DNA of 64,000 nucleotides from Holtiella tumoricola (lineage in GTDB: Bacteria > Bacillota > Clostridia > Lachnospirales > Cellulosilyticaceae). Positions 25,337-33,263 of this stretch are shown here, one piece after another. The position numbers were made by a program, and so were the translations under genes. The first letter of the stretch is position 1. Each line of letters begins with the position of its first letter. Below the pieces are notes generated by a model. It was not told the origin of the DNA, searched no databases, and saw only the letters and a program-made list of their open reading frames with translations. The stretch spans positions 134,152 to 198,151 of the forward strand of contig NZ_JAQIFT010000043.1 in NCBI RefSeq assembly GCF_027857615.1, written 5' to 3'.

Positions 25337-27154
25337 ATGAGTCAACGTGGATTTGTAGGAGAATTAGCTGGAGGCAAAAGCATAAAAGGTCAAAAGGCTA
25401 TGAATCAAGCAAAAAATAAAAAAGCAACACTGATTAGGCTAACCCTCTATTTGATGCAATACAAATGGTTATTGTTGGGTGCATTTATCCTAACTGTAGG
25501 AAGCAATTTATTGGCCCTTATTGGTCCTATGCTTTCAGGTTATGCAGTAGATGCCATAGTGGGTGTTGGAAAAGTACAGTTTAATAAAGTCTTTTATTAT
25601 GCAGGATGGATGATAGTCTTTTATCTCGTATCGAGTATACTTTCTTATTGGTTATCTGTCTTAATGATTACCATAAGTAAGAAGGTAGTAAAACGTATGA
25701 GAAAAGATGTATTTGATAAGCTGTTACAACTACCAGTCGGGTATTTTGATACAAGGCAGACGGGGGATATTATCAGTCGTATTACTTATGACATAGATAC
25801 GATTAATGGTTCTTTATCTAGTGATCTGATTCAGATGCTGACTACACTCATTACTGTAACGGGTGCACTTTCAATGATGCTGGTGATTTCCAAAAGCCTA
25901 GTCTTAGTTTTTTGCTTTACAGTACCTTTATCTATAGGCATTACAAAGTTTATTACCAGTAAGACCAGACCACTCTTTAGAGAGCGATCAGCAAAGCTTG
26001 GATTACTTAATGGCTTTACAGAGGAGATGGTATCTGGACAAAAAACATTAAAAGCCTATACTCAAGAGGAGAATGTACTGGCTAAGTTTGGTAAGAAAAA
26101 TAAAGAGGCAGTAGATGCTTATTATAAAGCCGATTATTATGGTGGAATGACAGGGCCATGTGTTAACTTTATCAATAACTTATCCTTATCTCTTATCAGT
26201 GTATTTGGAGCCATGTTATTCTTAGCAGGTAAGATGACAATTGGTAACATCTCTTCCTTTATTCTCTACTCTAGAAAGTTTTCTGGGCCTATTAATGAGG
26301 CTGCTAATATTGTGAGTGAGCTCCAATCATCTTTAGCTGCAACAGAACGCATCTTTAGTTTACTAGATGAACTCAATGAAATAGAGGATAGTGAAGGGGC
26401 CATAGCTCTTGGAAGTGAAGAAAAGGTACAAGGGAAAGTAGAGCTTAGTCATGTTCAGTTTGGATATGAAGAAGGAAAAACTATTATTCATGATCTATCC
26501 TTAAAGGTAGAACCAGGTAAGTTAATTGCCATTGTAGGTCCTACAGGGGCAGGGAAGACGACACTCATTAATCTCTTGATGCGTTTTTATGACATTCAAA
26601 GCGGCAAGATTTTAGTGGATGACCATTTAAGTACAGACCTCACTCGTGAGAGTCTTAGAAAGTCCTTTGCTATGGTATTACAGGATACTTGGTTATTCCA
26701 TGGAACGATTTATGACAATCTTGCTTATGGCAAAGAAGGTGCAACAAGAGAAGAAGTTATGGAAGCCGCAAAAGCTGTTAAGATTCATTCATTTATTAAA
26801 AGACTACCTAAAGGGTATGATACAGTCATTAGTGATGAAGGGGCTAATATTTCAAAAGGGCAGAAGCAGCTTCTAACTATTGCTAGAGCGATGTTATTAG
26901 ATGCACCTATGCTCATCTTAGATGAGGCAACTTCTAATGTAGATACAAGAACGGAAATTCAAATAGGGCAGGCTATGCGAAAATTAATGGAGAATAAAAC
27001 GTGCTTTGTCATTGCCCATCGCCTTTCGACGATTCAAAATGCAGATACTATTTTAGTTGTAAGAGAAGGGAATGTAGTAGAGCAAGGCACACATGAAAGC
27101 CTAATGGCACAAAGAGGATTTTATTGTTCACTATATGAAGCTCAGTTTGCTTAA
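25337..27154 (+). CDS. ABC exporter half-transporter, catalytic ATPase partner
   Basis: 605 residues. An extra ~30-residue basic N-terminus precedes a six-helix exporter domain with YFDTRQTGDIISRITYD. ATPase domain: Walker A GPTGAGKTT, canonical Walker B and Glu (MLILDEATS), switch His (FVIAHRLSTI), but the signature is altered to ISKGQKQLL. With the partner at 23584 it makes one consensus site (this Walker B plus the partner's LSGGQ) and one degenerate site, as in BmrCD-type heterodimers. GAGGTG lies upstream of the ATG inside the end of the previous gene, so translation is coupled. Confidence 0.91.
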   Translation: MSQRGFVGELAGGKSIKGQKAMNQAKNKKATLIRLTLYLMQYKWLLLGAFILTVGSNLLALIGPMLSGYAVDAIVGVGKVQFNKVFYYAGWMIVFYLVSSILSYWLSVLMITISKKVVKRMRKDVFDKLLQLPVGYFDTRQTGDIISRITYDIDTINGSLSSDLIQMLTTLITVTGALSMMLVISKSLVLVFCFTVPLSIGITKFITSKTRPLFRERSAKLGLLNGFTEEMVSGQKTLKAYTQEENVLAKFGKKNKEAVDAYYKADYYGGMTGPCVNFINNLSLSLISVFGAMLFLAGKMTIGNISSFILYSRKFSGPINEAANIVSELQSSLAATERIFSLLDELNEIEDSEGAIALGSEEKVQGKVELSHVQFGYEEGKTIIHDLSLKVEPGKLIAIVGPTGAGKTTLINLLMRFYDIQSGKILVDDHLSTDLTRESLRKSFAMVLQDTWLFHGTIYDNLAYGKEGATREEVMEAAKAVKIHSFIKRLPKGYDTVISDEGANISKGQKQLLTIARAMLLDAPMLILDEATSNVDTRTEIQIGQAMRKLMENKTCFVIAHRLSTIQNADTILVVREGNVVEQGTHESLMAQRGFYCSLYEAQFA

Positions 27155-27237
27155 TATTAAGACATAAATTCTAATGATTGCAAGATAAGGTCTTCTAAGG
27201 GTAAAATAAGAGAGACTAACACTTAGGAGGTAGCTAG

Positions 27238-27495
27238 ATGGAAGGTTATAAAAAGTTTCAAAATAAAGCATGTGAGTATTTTCCTTGCCATAAAATAGAC
27301 AACATAGAAGACTTTAATTGTTTATTCTGTTATTGTCCTTTATATATGCTTAAAGAGGATTGCGGAGGTAACTATACATATTTAGAATCAGGTATTAAAA
27401 GCTGCATGGGCTGTACTAAAACCCATGGACCTAATGGTTATGAGTATGTACAAGAAAAAATGAAACTTGTATTAGAGCGTGCAAAAAACAAATAA
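27238..27495 (+). CDS. Cysteine-rich small domain protein
   Basis: 85 residues with eight Cys: KACEYFPCH, NCLFCYCPLY, EDCGG and KSCMGCTKTHGP. This matches the Cysteine-rich small domain family, widespread in anaerobes and of unknown function, probably metal- or cluster-binding. TAGGAGG precedes the ATG. The neighbouring gene encodes another small cysteine protein. Confidence 0.8.
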   Translation: MEGYKKFQNKACEYFPCHKIDNIEDFNCLFCYCPLYMLKEDCGGNYTYLESGIKSCMGCTKTHGPNGYEYVQEKMKLVLERAKNK

Positions 27496-27590
27496 TAAGT
27501 TCAGAAAATATTTCTAAAAGATATTAGTTGATAATAATTATTTTATGTGTTATTCTACCTTCAAGAAAAGCAGAAAGTGTAGGAATAACT

Positions 27591-27821
27591 ATGAGTCCTA
27601 TTGATGAACAAGCAATTAAAGATAGATTAACCAAGACATGTCCATGCCGCGTAGTTACACGCGCGGCTATTAAAGAAGCCATTGCAAATGGTGCAGATAC
27701 ATTGGAAAAAGTAAGAGCAGCAACAGGTGCTATGGCTGGCTCTTGTAGAGGCCAAAGATGCCGCTCAAGTATTGAGGGGTTACTAGAACAAGCAAGTTGG
27801 GAAAAAGATTTAGAGATTTAG
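27591..27821 (+). CDS. Small [2Fe-2S]-binding (BFD-like) protein
   Basis: 76 residues from ATG 27591 (preceded by aggaata); an in-frame TTG at 27528 would add 21 residues without family similarity and has no ribosome binding site. The four cysteines sit as CPC...CRGQRC, the BFD-like Fer2_BFD arrangement (CxC and CxxxxC), with RAAIKEAIANGADTLEKVRAATGA between them. Such proteins carry electrons or serve as cluster modules of larger oxidoreductases; here it stands alone. A terminator follows. Confidence 0.8.
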   Translation: MSPIDEQAIKDRLTKTCPCRVVTRAAIKEAIANGADTLEKVRAATGAMAGSCRGQRCRSSIEGLLEQASWEKDLEI

Positions 27822-27835
27822 AAGATAAAAGTAAT

Positions 27836-27883
27836 AAAAGGAAACCTCCTATCACTGAGATCAGTTTTAGGAGGTTTCCTTTT
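27836..27883. terminator. Bidirectional terminator
   Basis: aaaaggaaacctcct (27836-27850) pairs perfectly with aggaggtttcctttt (27869-27883). Runs of A and T on both sides allow it to serve the Fe-S gene (plus) and the ABC-F gene (minus). Confidence 0.9.
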
Positions 27884-27900
27884 ATTACTCATATATTTTT

Positions 27901-29640
27901 TTAAAGCTGTTGAATAAGTGTTGCTAACTCTTCACAAAGGATATTTGCACGAACAAAATCGTTTTCTTTTAATGCAAGCTCAATTTTGAGTTCAACATCT
28001 TTTTTCTTTTGTTCAATTTCTAAATAATCTTTATTAAAATGATTTGCATAAATCATCTTTCTAAATTTACGCATACTCATTTTTCTAACTGTTTTATCGT
28101 CAATAATCAAAACAGCATCCATACAGTTGATAATGGAGTAGAAGTCATGGGAAATCATAAGAATGGCACCGTTGTAGTCAGTAAGTGCTTTTTCTAATGC
28201 GATTTGTGAATAAGTATCTAAATGACTTGTTGGCTCATCGAGAAGTAGGAAATCAGCATTAAGTAAAGACAGTTTAGCAAGTTGAAGCATATTTTTTTCG
28301 CCACCAGATAAGGTGCTTATTTTAGTCTGAAGACTTTTTTCTTCAAGGCTATATTTCATAAGGTGTAAGTGAATGGCTTCATCTGTTGTTAAGCCAGCTT
28401 CAAAGAATACTTCGCGGATAGTTTGAGATTCGTCCAACATTTCACCTTGAAGTTGAGATAAAAGGGCTACTTGAGCATCTTCACTAAACGCAATGGCTTG
28501 ATGCTCATTTTTAAAGATTGCACGAAGAAGTGTAGACTTCCCACAACCATTTGGACCGATAAGGGCGATTTTCTCTGTAGATTTAACCTCAAAGTTAACA
28601 TTTTCTAAAAGTGGTTCATTGAAGGCAACGCTGTACCCATTTACTTGTAGTACAGTGCTTTCTTCACTTTTTTCATCTGTAGCAAATTGAATTTCTGGCT
28701 GCTTGATTGCTAAGAATGGTGCTTTGATTCTACGTGCTTCTAAGCGTTCTTGTATTTTAACGCGGGCTTTTAAAGCTTTTCCACGAGCAGGCTCAGAATT
28801 GTTAGTTGCTGCTGTTCTTAGTTTGTTGATTAATTGATTGTTTCTTTCGATTTCTTCTGTATCAGCAGTAGCCAGTTCTTGAAGTTCAATTTTATTTTCG
28901 AGTAATGAGAAATTATAATCGATATAACGTCCGTCAAATTCTTGAAGGTCCATGTTTTCAAGATGAATAATTTTATTGAAGCAGTGGTTGAGCAGATATC
29001 TATTATGTGTAATAACCAGCAATGTACCTTTGTGTGCATTGATTAGATTCTTAAGAGAATTAAGATTTTCAAAATCTAAAAAGACATCAGGTTCATCCAT
29101 AATGAGTAGGTCTTTACTTGTGAGCATTTCTTTAATAACTTGAATAAGTTTGAACTCACCACCACTTAGTTTAGAAACCATAAGATTTTCGTGTTTACTA
29201 AGGTTAGCCAAGCTAAGTTGTTTAGTAATTTTACTTTCAAAATCATCTCCGCCAATGGCTTCAAAGGCATCTAGTGCTTCTTGATACTTTTCAAGTAAAG
29301 TCTCAAGGTCAGAAGCGGTTTCCATTTCAGTACAGATAGATGTGATTTCATTTTGTAGCTTGATAAAGGTTTCTCCAATATATTCAAAAACAGTCATTTC
29401 ATTAGTAGTATCTAATCCACTAAACTGGCTGACATAGCCGATTCTACAATTTGGAGCAATTTCCAAGTCGCCATCATACATATATTTTTCAGGATCCATA
29501 ATCATATCAATAAGCGTACTTTTTCCACTACCGCTTGTACCGATGAAGGCACAGTGTTGTCCTTCTTCTATTGTAAATGAAATATTATTATAGAGATCTT
29601 TGTCCGGGAAGGAGTAAGATAAGTTATCAACTTTTATCAT
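27901..29640 (-). CDS. ABC-F family ATPase (possible ribosome-protection protein)
   Basis: 579 residues with two ATPase domains and no membrane segments. First: GTSGSGKST, signature LSGGEFKLI, LLIMDEPDVFLD; second: GPNGCGKST, LSGGEKNMLQ, FLLLDEPTSHLD. The inter-domain linker (~240-320) is long, charged and helical, as in ABC-F proteins that reach the ribosomal P/E site; a C-terminal helical tail (~545-579) follows. ABC-F proteins either modulate translation or dislodge antibiotics (Vga, Lsa, Msr, VmlR, Cpl types). The leader, with a short ORF over a terminator (29655-29696), is typical of the antibiotic-responsive kind, but resistance is an inference. Ribosome binding site gagagagg lies between the uORF stop and the ATG. 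Confidence 0.85.
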   Translation of the reverse strand: MIKVDNLSYSFPDKDLYNNISFTIEEGQHCAFIGTSGSGKSTLIDMIMDPEKYMYDGDLEIAPNCRIGYVSQFSGLDTTNEMTVFEYIGETFIKLQNEITSICTEMETASDLETLLEKYQEALDAFEAIGGDDFESKITKQLSLANLSKHENLMVSKLSGGEFKLIQVIKEMLTSKDLLIMDEPDVFLDFENLNSLKNLINAHKGTLLVITHNRYLLNHCFNKIIHLENMDLQEFDGRYIDYNFSLLENKIELQELATADTEEIERNNQLINKLRTAATNNSEPARGKALKARVKIQERLEARRIKAPFLAIKQPEIQFATDEKSEESTVLQVNGYSVAFNEPLLENVNFEVKSTEKIALIGPNGCGKSTLLRAIFKNEHQAIAFSEDAQVALLSQLQGEMLDESQTIREVFFEAGLTTDEAIHLHLMKYSLEEKSLQTKISTLSGGEKNMLQLAKLSLLNADFLLLDEPTSHLDTYSQIALEKALTDYNGAILMISHDFYSIINCMDAVLIIDDKTVRKMSMRKFRKMIYANHFNKDYLEIEQKKKDVELKIELALKENDFVRANILCEELATLIQQL

Positions 29641-29654
29641 ATTTATACCTCTCT

Positions 29655-29696
29655 CTAAACATTAAAAAAGAGCTTATGAAACAAGCTCTCTTTCAT
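29655..29696 (-). CDS. Putative 13-residue leader peptide of the ABC-F gene
   Basis: Minus-strand ATG at 29696 opens 13 codons, MKESLFHKLFFNV, ending at TAG 29655-29657, 14 bases before the ABC-F start. The frame runs right through the terminator hairpin at 29664-29689. This geometry is known from leaders of inducible ABC-F resistance genes, where drug-stalled ribosomes prevent termination. Against it, no clear Shine-Dalgarno precedes the ATG. Confidence 0.45.
   Translation of the reverse strand: MKESLFHKLFFNV
29664..29689 (-). terminator. Intrinsic terminator inside the ABC-F leader (attenuator)
   Basis: On the minus strand agagctt, 7-base loop, aagctct followed by TTTTT. It sits about 25 bases upstream of the ABC-F start and downstream of the promoter at 29722-29750, so it would stop transcription before the gene unless read through. 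A longer inverted repeat (29658-29667 with 29709-29718) can pair the U-tract with the 5' end of the leader and might be part of the switch. Confidence 0.7.
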
Positions 29697-29721
29697 AGTG
29701 TAATTTGATTTTAATGTTGGT

Positions 29722-29750
29722 AGCATAACATTTTTTTCGACAAATTTCAA
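29722..29750 (-). promoter_or_regulatory. Candidate promoter of the ABC-F gene
   Basis: Minus strand TTGAAA (complement of 29745-29750), 17-base spacer, TATGCT (complement of 29722-29727). Start of transcription would be near 29715, giving a ~75-base leader that contains the uORF and terminator. Confidence 0.5.
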
Positions 29751-29804
29751 TTACTTCTTGCGAAAGATATTTTAGGAAATAAATGACATATATGAAAAAA
29801 TGTA

Positions 29805-29833
29805 TTGACAGCTAAAAAAACTAAGTCTATACT
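29805..29833 (+). promoter_or_regulatory. Strong promoter upstream of the amino-acid ABC operon
   Basis: Perfect TTGACA (29805-29810), 17-base spacer, TATACT (29828-29833). One of the best promoter matches in the window. Transcription would start near 29840 and meet a terminator at 29883-29919 after only ~80 bases. Confidence 0.65.
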
Positions 29834-29882
29834 TCTTGATATAAATTCAAGAAAACATCTACATATTAAATAGGTAGGTTGC

Positions 29883-29922
29883 AAAGGTGCAATTTGTTGA
29901 AAAAGCAAATTGCACCTTTTTG
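29883..29922 (+). terminator. Strong terminator in the leader of the amino-acid ABC operon
   Basis: 14-bp perfect stem aaaggtgcaatttg (29883-29896) with caaattgcaccttt (29906-29919), 9-base loop, then tttgtt. It either attenuates the operon or ends a small RNA of ~80 bases started at the 29805 promoter. Confidence 0.8.
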
Positions 29923-29971
29923 TTATATAACCATTAAAAATAAGAATAAATAAAATAAGTGAAATTAACAA

Positions 29972-30016
29972 AGGCGTTAGTATCTAATTATGATTAGAGC
30001 TAGCGCCTATTTTGTT
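29972..30016 (+). terminator. Second leader hairpin before the amino-acid ABC operon
   Basis: aggcgtta (29972-29979) pairs with tagcgcct (30001-30008) with one G-T pair; inside, ctaat and attag form an inner stem. Followed by attttgttt. A weaker terminator-like or processing hairpin 38 bases before the ATG at 30046. Confidence 0.55.
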
Positions 30017-30045
30017 TATTTAAAAATCCAAAGGAGGCAGAGTAT

Positions 30046-30921
30046 ATGAAAAGAATGAAAATGTTAGTAAAAGCTATGGGTGTATGTACAGTGATTACAA
30101 TGATGAGTTTAACATTAGGTGGATGTAGTAAGAGTGATACAAAAACAGTAGAAACAACTAAAGGAAGCGAGGGGGAAAGTGAAAAGGATGCGTCAGATAA
30201 AATAAAGGTATCAGTAGGAATTGGTAATATTTTTGTACCCTTTTGCTATTTAGATGATGATGAAAACCCAGCAGGTTACGACTATGAGGTTGTGTGTGCC
30301 GTAGCAGAGAAATTAGAGGATAAATACGAATTTACTATTAATCCTGATGACTTTAGTAACTTACTTATTGGGCTGGATACGAAAAAGTATGATATGGCAG
30401 TACATCACTTTGGCTATACAGATGAGAGAGCAGAAAATTATCTCTATGCAGAAGAAGCTGATATGTACTTTGGTAGTTTCCATGTAGGTTATTTAAAAGG
30501 AAGAACAGGTATTACAGATTTTGAGAGTTGTAAAGGATTAACAGCTGTTACAACAAATGGAACAATGGCTGAGACCATACTCCTTAACTGGAACAAAGAG
30601 AACCCTGATAGTAGCCTTAAAGTGGAGTATGCAACAGACTTATCCGTTATTGCAACAGGTATAAAAAATGGCCTCTATGATGTATTTATCGAGAGTGAAT
30701 ACGATTTGAATTTATTTAATTCAAAATACGATAATGTCTTAGCTTATAGCGATTACAATATAACGCCAGAAGGCTATAATGATGGTGCTTATTTCATCTA
30801 TCCAAAAGGAGCAGAAGAACTTCAACAAGATGTGGATACAGCGATTCGTGAATTACGAGAAGAAGGGATATTAAAAGGAATCTCAGAAGAAATTTTAGGT
30901 AAAGACTACTCAAAAAAATAA
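30046..30921 (+). CDS. Polar amino acid (cystine-type) ABC transporter, binding lipoprotein
   Basis: 291 residues. Lipobox LGGC (Cys27), a Ser/Thr/Lys linker, then an SBP family 3 domain: IFVPFCYLDDDENPAGYDYE, a typical substrate loop, LLIGLDTKKYDMAVHHFGYTDERAENY, LTAVTTNGTMAETILLNWN and DVFIESEYDLN. Family 3 binding proteins serve polar amino acids, including cystine (TcyJ/TcyK). AGGAGG precedes the ATG. First gene of an operon that carries an M20 deacylase and a C-S lyase, so cystine, S-alkyl- or N-acyl-cysteine is a sensible substrate guess. Confidence 0.88.
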   Translation: MKRMKMLVKAMGVCTVITMMSLTLGGCSKSDTKTVETTKGSEGESEKDASDKIKVSVGIGNIFVPFCYLDDDENPAGYDYEVVCAVAEKLEDKYEFTINPDDFSNLLIGLDTKKYDMAVHHFGYTDERAENYLYAEEADMYFGSFHVGYLKGRTGITDFESCKGLTAVTTNGTMAETILLNWNKENPDSSLKVEYATDLSVIATGIKNGLYDVFIESEYDLNLFNSKYDNVLAYSDYNITPEGYNDGAYFIYPKGAEELQQDVDTAIRELREEGILKGISEEILGKDYSKK

Positions 30922-30949
30922 AGTGTTTGAAATAGGAAGGAGGGATAGT

Positions 30950-31687
30950 ATGTTTGAATGGGGAAGAGTTATAGAATATTTTCCAACGATTATTCAAAAG
31001 TTTCCGATTACCTTGCAAATCGTTCTTGGGTCATTTGTAATGGGGGTAACCTTGGGATGTATTTTAGCAATTATTAGAATTAGAAAGGTTGTTGTACTCG
31101 ATCAGATTGTTACCATATTTATTTCCTATATAAGATGTACACCCGTTATATGCCAGATGTTTGTTGTCTATTTTGGGGCTCCAGCCGTCTTGAAGTCATT
31201 AGGTGTAGATATAGCTGAGATTAATAATATAGTTTATGTATTGTTGGCTTATGGACTTAATATGGCCGGATTTATGGGAGAAACGATTAGGGCTGCTATT
31301 TTGGCAGTTCCTACAGGTCAAACAGAAGCCGGTCGTGCCGCAGGTTTAACGGAAACACAAACTATGGTGCATGTTATTGCACCACAAGCATTGCGTATTG
31401 CCCTACCAACTTTTGGCACAATTTTTATTTCCTTATTCCAAGCAACGGCCTTAGCATACTTAGTTGGTGTCATCGATATGATTGGGAAAGCGGTATCCAT
31501 TGGTGCTAAGACCGGTCATGTATTAGAAGGCTATGTATGCTGTGCCATTGTATTTGCACTGATTAGTATTGTAATGGAACAGATCTTTAACTATATAAAT
31601 AGGAAGTTAGACTTTGGCAAGAGCGGACATAAAATCACTAAAAAGTATAGAGTAGCTAAAAAAGTGGAGGAGGTGGCAAGTGTATGA
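30950..31687 (+). CDS. Amino acid ABC transporter permease 1
   Basis: 245 residues from ATG 30950, which follows GGAAGGAGG at 30935-30943; a GTG at 30923 in the same frame lies before that site and is rejected. HisM/GlnP-type permease: YFPTIIQKFPITLQIVLGS, YIRCTPVICQMFVVYFG, the EAA loop GQTEAGRAAGLTETQTMVHVIAPQA and ALAYLVGVIDM. Four to five membrane segments. It overlaps the second permease gene by 4 bases, pointing to a heterodimeric channel as in the TcyLM pair. Confidence 0.9.
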   Translation: MFEWGRVIEYFPTIIQKFPITLQIVLGSFVMGVTLGCILAIIRIRKVVVLDQIVTIFISYIRCTPVICQMFVVYFGAPAVLKSLGVDIAEINNIVYVLLAYGLNMAGFMGETIRAAILAVPTGQTEAGRAAGLTETQTMVHVIAPQALRIALPTFGTIFISLFQATALAYLVGVIDMIGKAVSIGAKTGHVLEGYVCCAIVFALISIVMEQIFNYINRKLDFGKSGHKITKKYRVAKKVEEVASV

Positions 31688-32388
31688 TTAATGGCGATTA
31701 CTTTATGATGTGTTTAAAAGCAGCAATAACTTATATTCCCCAGAATCTCATGATGAGTTTGATTACACTTGCAATTAGTGTATTCGTAGGAACATTTATT
31801 GCAATGGCACGTACGTATCAAGTGAGAGGATTTAAGCAGTTATTTGATGTAGTGCTTGCCTTACTAAAGGCGTTACCGCCTAACCTTATTTTACTAATCG
31901 TATTTATTATTTATAATTCAAATTTTACTAAGATTATGCAGGTACTACACCTTAATATTAGTATTAAGGATGTGAATTTAATGTATGTTGCTATTGTTGC
32001 CCTTACGATCTGCTGTTTACCAGGTATTTCTGAGGTGATTCGATCAGGCCTTATGGCCGTTGATCATGGACAATATGAAGCAGGTTATGCTATAGGACTT
32101 ACCAAGTTACAGACTTTCTTCCATATTATTGCACCACAAGCAATACGTGCAGTTATTCCACCCATTACAAATAGCATTTTATCTTTAGTAAAGGCAACAG
32201 CATTGGTGAATGTTATAGGTGTTGTAGATATTATGAATGGAGCTAAAATTGCAGGAAATACGTATTATTGTTATATGGAAGCTTACCTTGCAGCGGCGTT
32301 AGTATTTTGGGTAATAGGCCTTATGTTAGAAGTGTTTAGCCATAAAGTTGAGGGGATTTTTTCACAGAGTGTAAAGAAGTTAGCATAA
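31684..32388 (+). CDS. Amino acid ABC transporter permease 2
   Basis: 234 residues, same family as the preceding gene: ITYIPQNLMMSLITLAIS, LLKALPPNLILLIVFIIY, EAA loop HGQYEAGYAIGLTKLQTFFH then IAPQAIRAVIPP, and ATALVNVIGVVDIM. Begins with the ATGA overlap that couples it to permease 1. The partner ATPase follows after 28 bases. Confidence 0.9.
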   Translation: MINGDYFMMCLKAAITYIPQNLMMSLITLAISVFVGTFIAMARTYQVRGFKQLFDVVLALLKALPPNLILLIVFIIYNSNFTKIMQVLHLNISIKDVNLMYVAIVALTICCLPGISEVIRSGLMAVDHGQYEAGYAIGLTKLQTFFHIIAPQAIRAVIPPITNSILSLVKATALVNVIGVVDIMNGAKIAGNTYYCYMEAYLAAALVFWVIGLMLEVFSHKVEGIFSQSVKKLA

Positions 32389-32416
32389 AGATTAAGTGAT
32401 AGAGGGGGCTTATAAT

Positions 32417-33181
32417 ATGTCTGTATTAGAAGTTAAAAACGTTAAAAAGAGATTTGGAGAAAATGTGATCTTAAAAGGTATTGACCTTACTGTAAATAAA
32501 GGAGATGTAATTGTTATTTTAGGACCAAGTGGTTCAGGTAAAACTACATTTCTAAGATGTTTAAATCTTTTAGAAAAGCCTGATTCAGGCGAATTAGACT
32601 TATGTGGTAAGAATTATAATCTTCAAAAGGTAAGTAATAAGGAAAAACTAGAAATTAGAAGAACCAGCTCATTTGTATTTCAAAATTATAATTTATTTGC
32701 CAATAAGACAGTCTTACAAAATGTTACGTTGGGGCTTACATTAGCAAGAAAAGTAAAGAAAGCAGAAGCGAATGAAATAGGGAGATCCTTTTTAGATAAG
32801 GTTGGGCTTGCAGGCAAATATGACTATTATCCAGCTCAGCTATCAGGAGGGATGCAGCAAAGGGTAGGAATTGCTAGAGCAATGGCTGCTAATCCAGAGG
32901 TTATCTTATTTGATGAGCCCACATCTGCATTGGATCCAGAATTAATAGGCGAAGTCTTAATGGTCATGAAGCAATTTGCAAAAGATGGTGTAACTATGAT
33001 TGTCGTAACACATGAAATGGGATTTGCTAGAGAAGTTGCCAACCAAGTAATCTTTATGGCAGATGGTGTTATTGTAGAAAAAGGCACACCTGAGCAAATA
33101 TTTGATAATCCACAAGAAGAAAGAACAAAAACATTTTTAAAGCGTATTCTTAAAACAGAAGACCAAGTGCAGCTTGTATAA
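32417..33181 (+). CDS. Amino acid ABC transporter ATP-binding protein
   Basis: 254 residues from ATG 32417, preceded by GAGGGGGC; an earlier in-frame start at 32396 lies before that site. GlnQ/HisP family: Walker A GPSGSGKTT, Q-loop SFVFQNYNLFANKT, signature LSGGMQQRVGIARAM, Walker B VILFDEPTSALDPE, switch His in VVTHEMGFA. Energises the transporter formed by the three genes upstream. Confidence 0.94.
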   Translation: MSVLEVKNVKKRFGENVILKGIDLTVNKGDVIVILGPSGSGKTTFLRCLNLLEKPDSGELDLCGKNYNLQKVSNKEKLEIRRTSSFVFQNYNLFANKTVLQNVTLGLTLARKVKKAEANEIGRSFLDKVGLAGKYDYYPAQLSGGMQQRVGIARAMAANPEVILFDEPTSALDPELIGEVLMVMKQFAKDGVTMIVVTHEMGFAREVANQVIFMADGVIVEKGTPEQIFDNPQEERTKTFLKRILKTEDQVQLV

Positions 33182-33263
33182 ATAGGTTTAAATCTTAGGG
33201 GGATAGATAAAGGAAATAAGGAATAGAAAATAACAAATAAGAAATAAGAAAGGGGGAAGGGGT

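Noticed and set aside
29841..30045. T-box or S-box leader before the amino-acid ABC operon
   Set aside because: No T-box sequence or specifier stem and no S-box motifs were found; only two simple hairpins.
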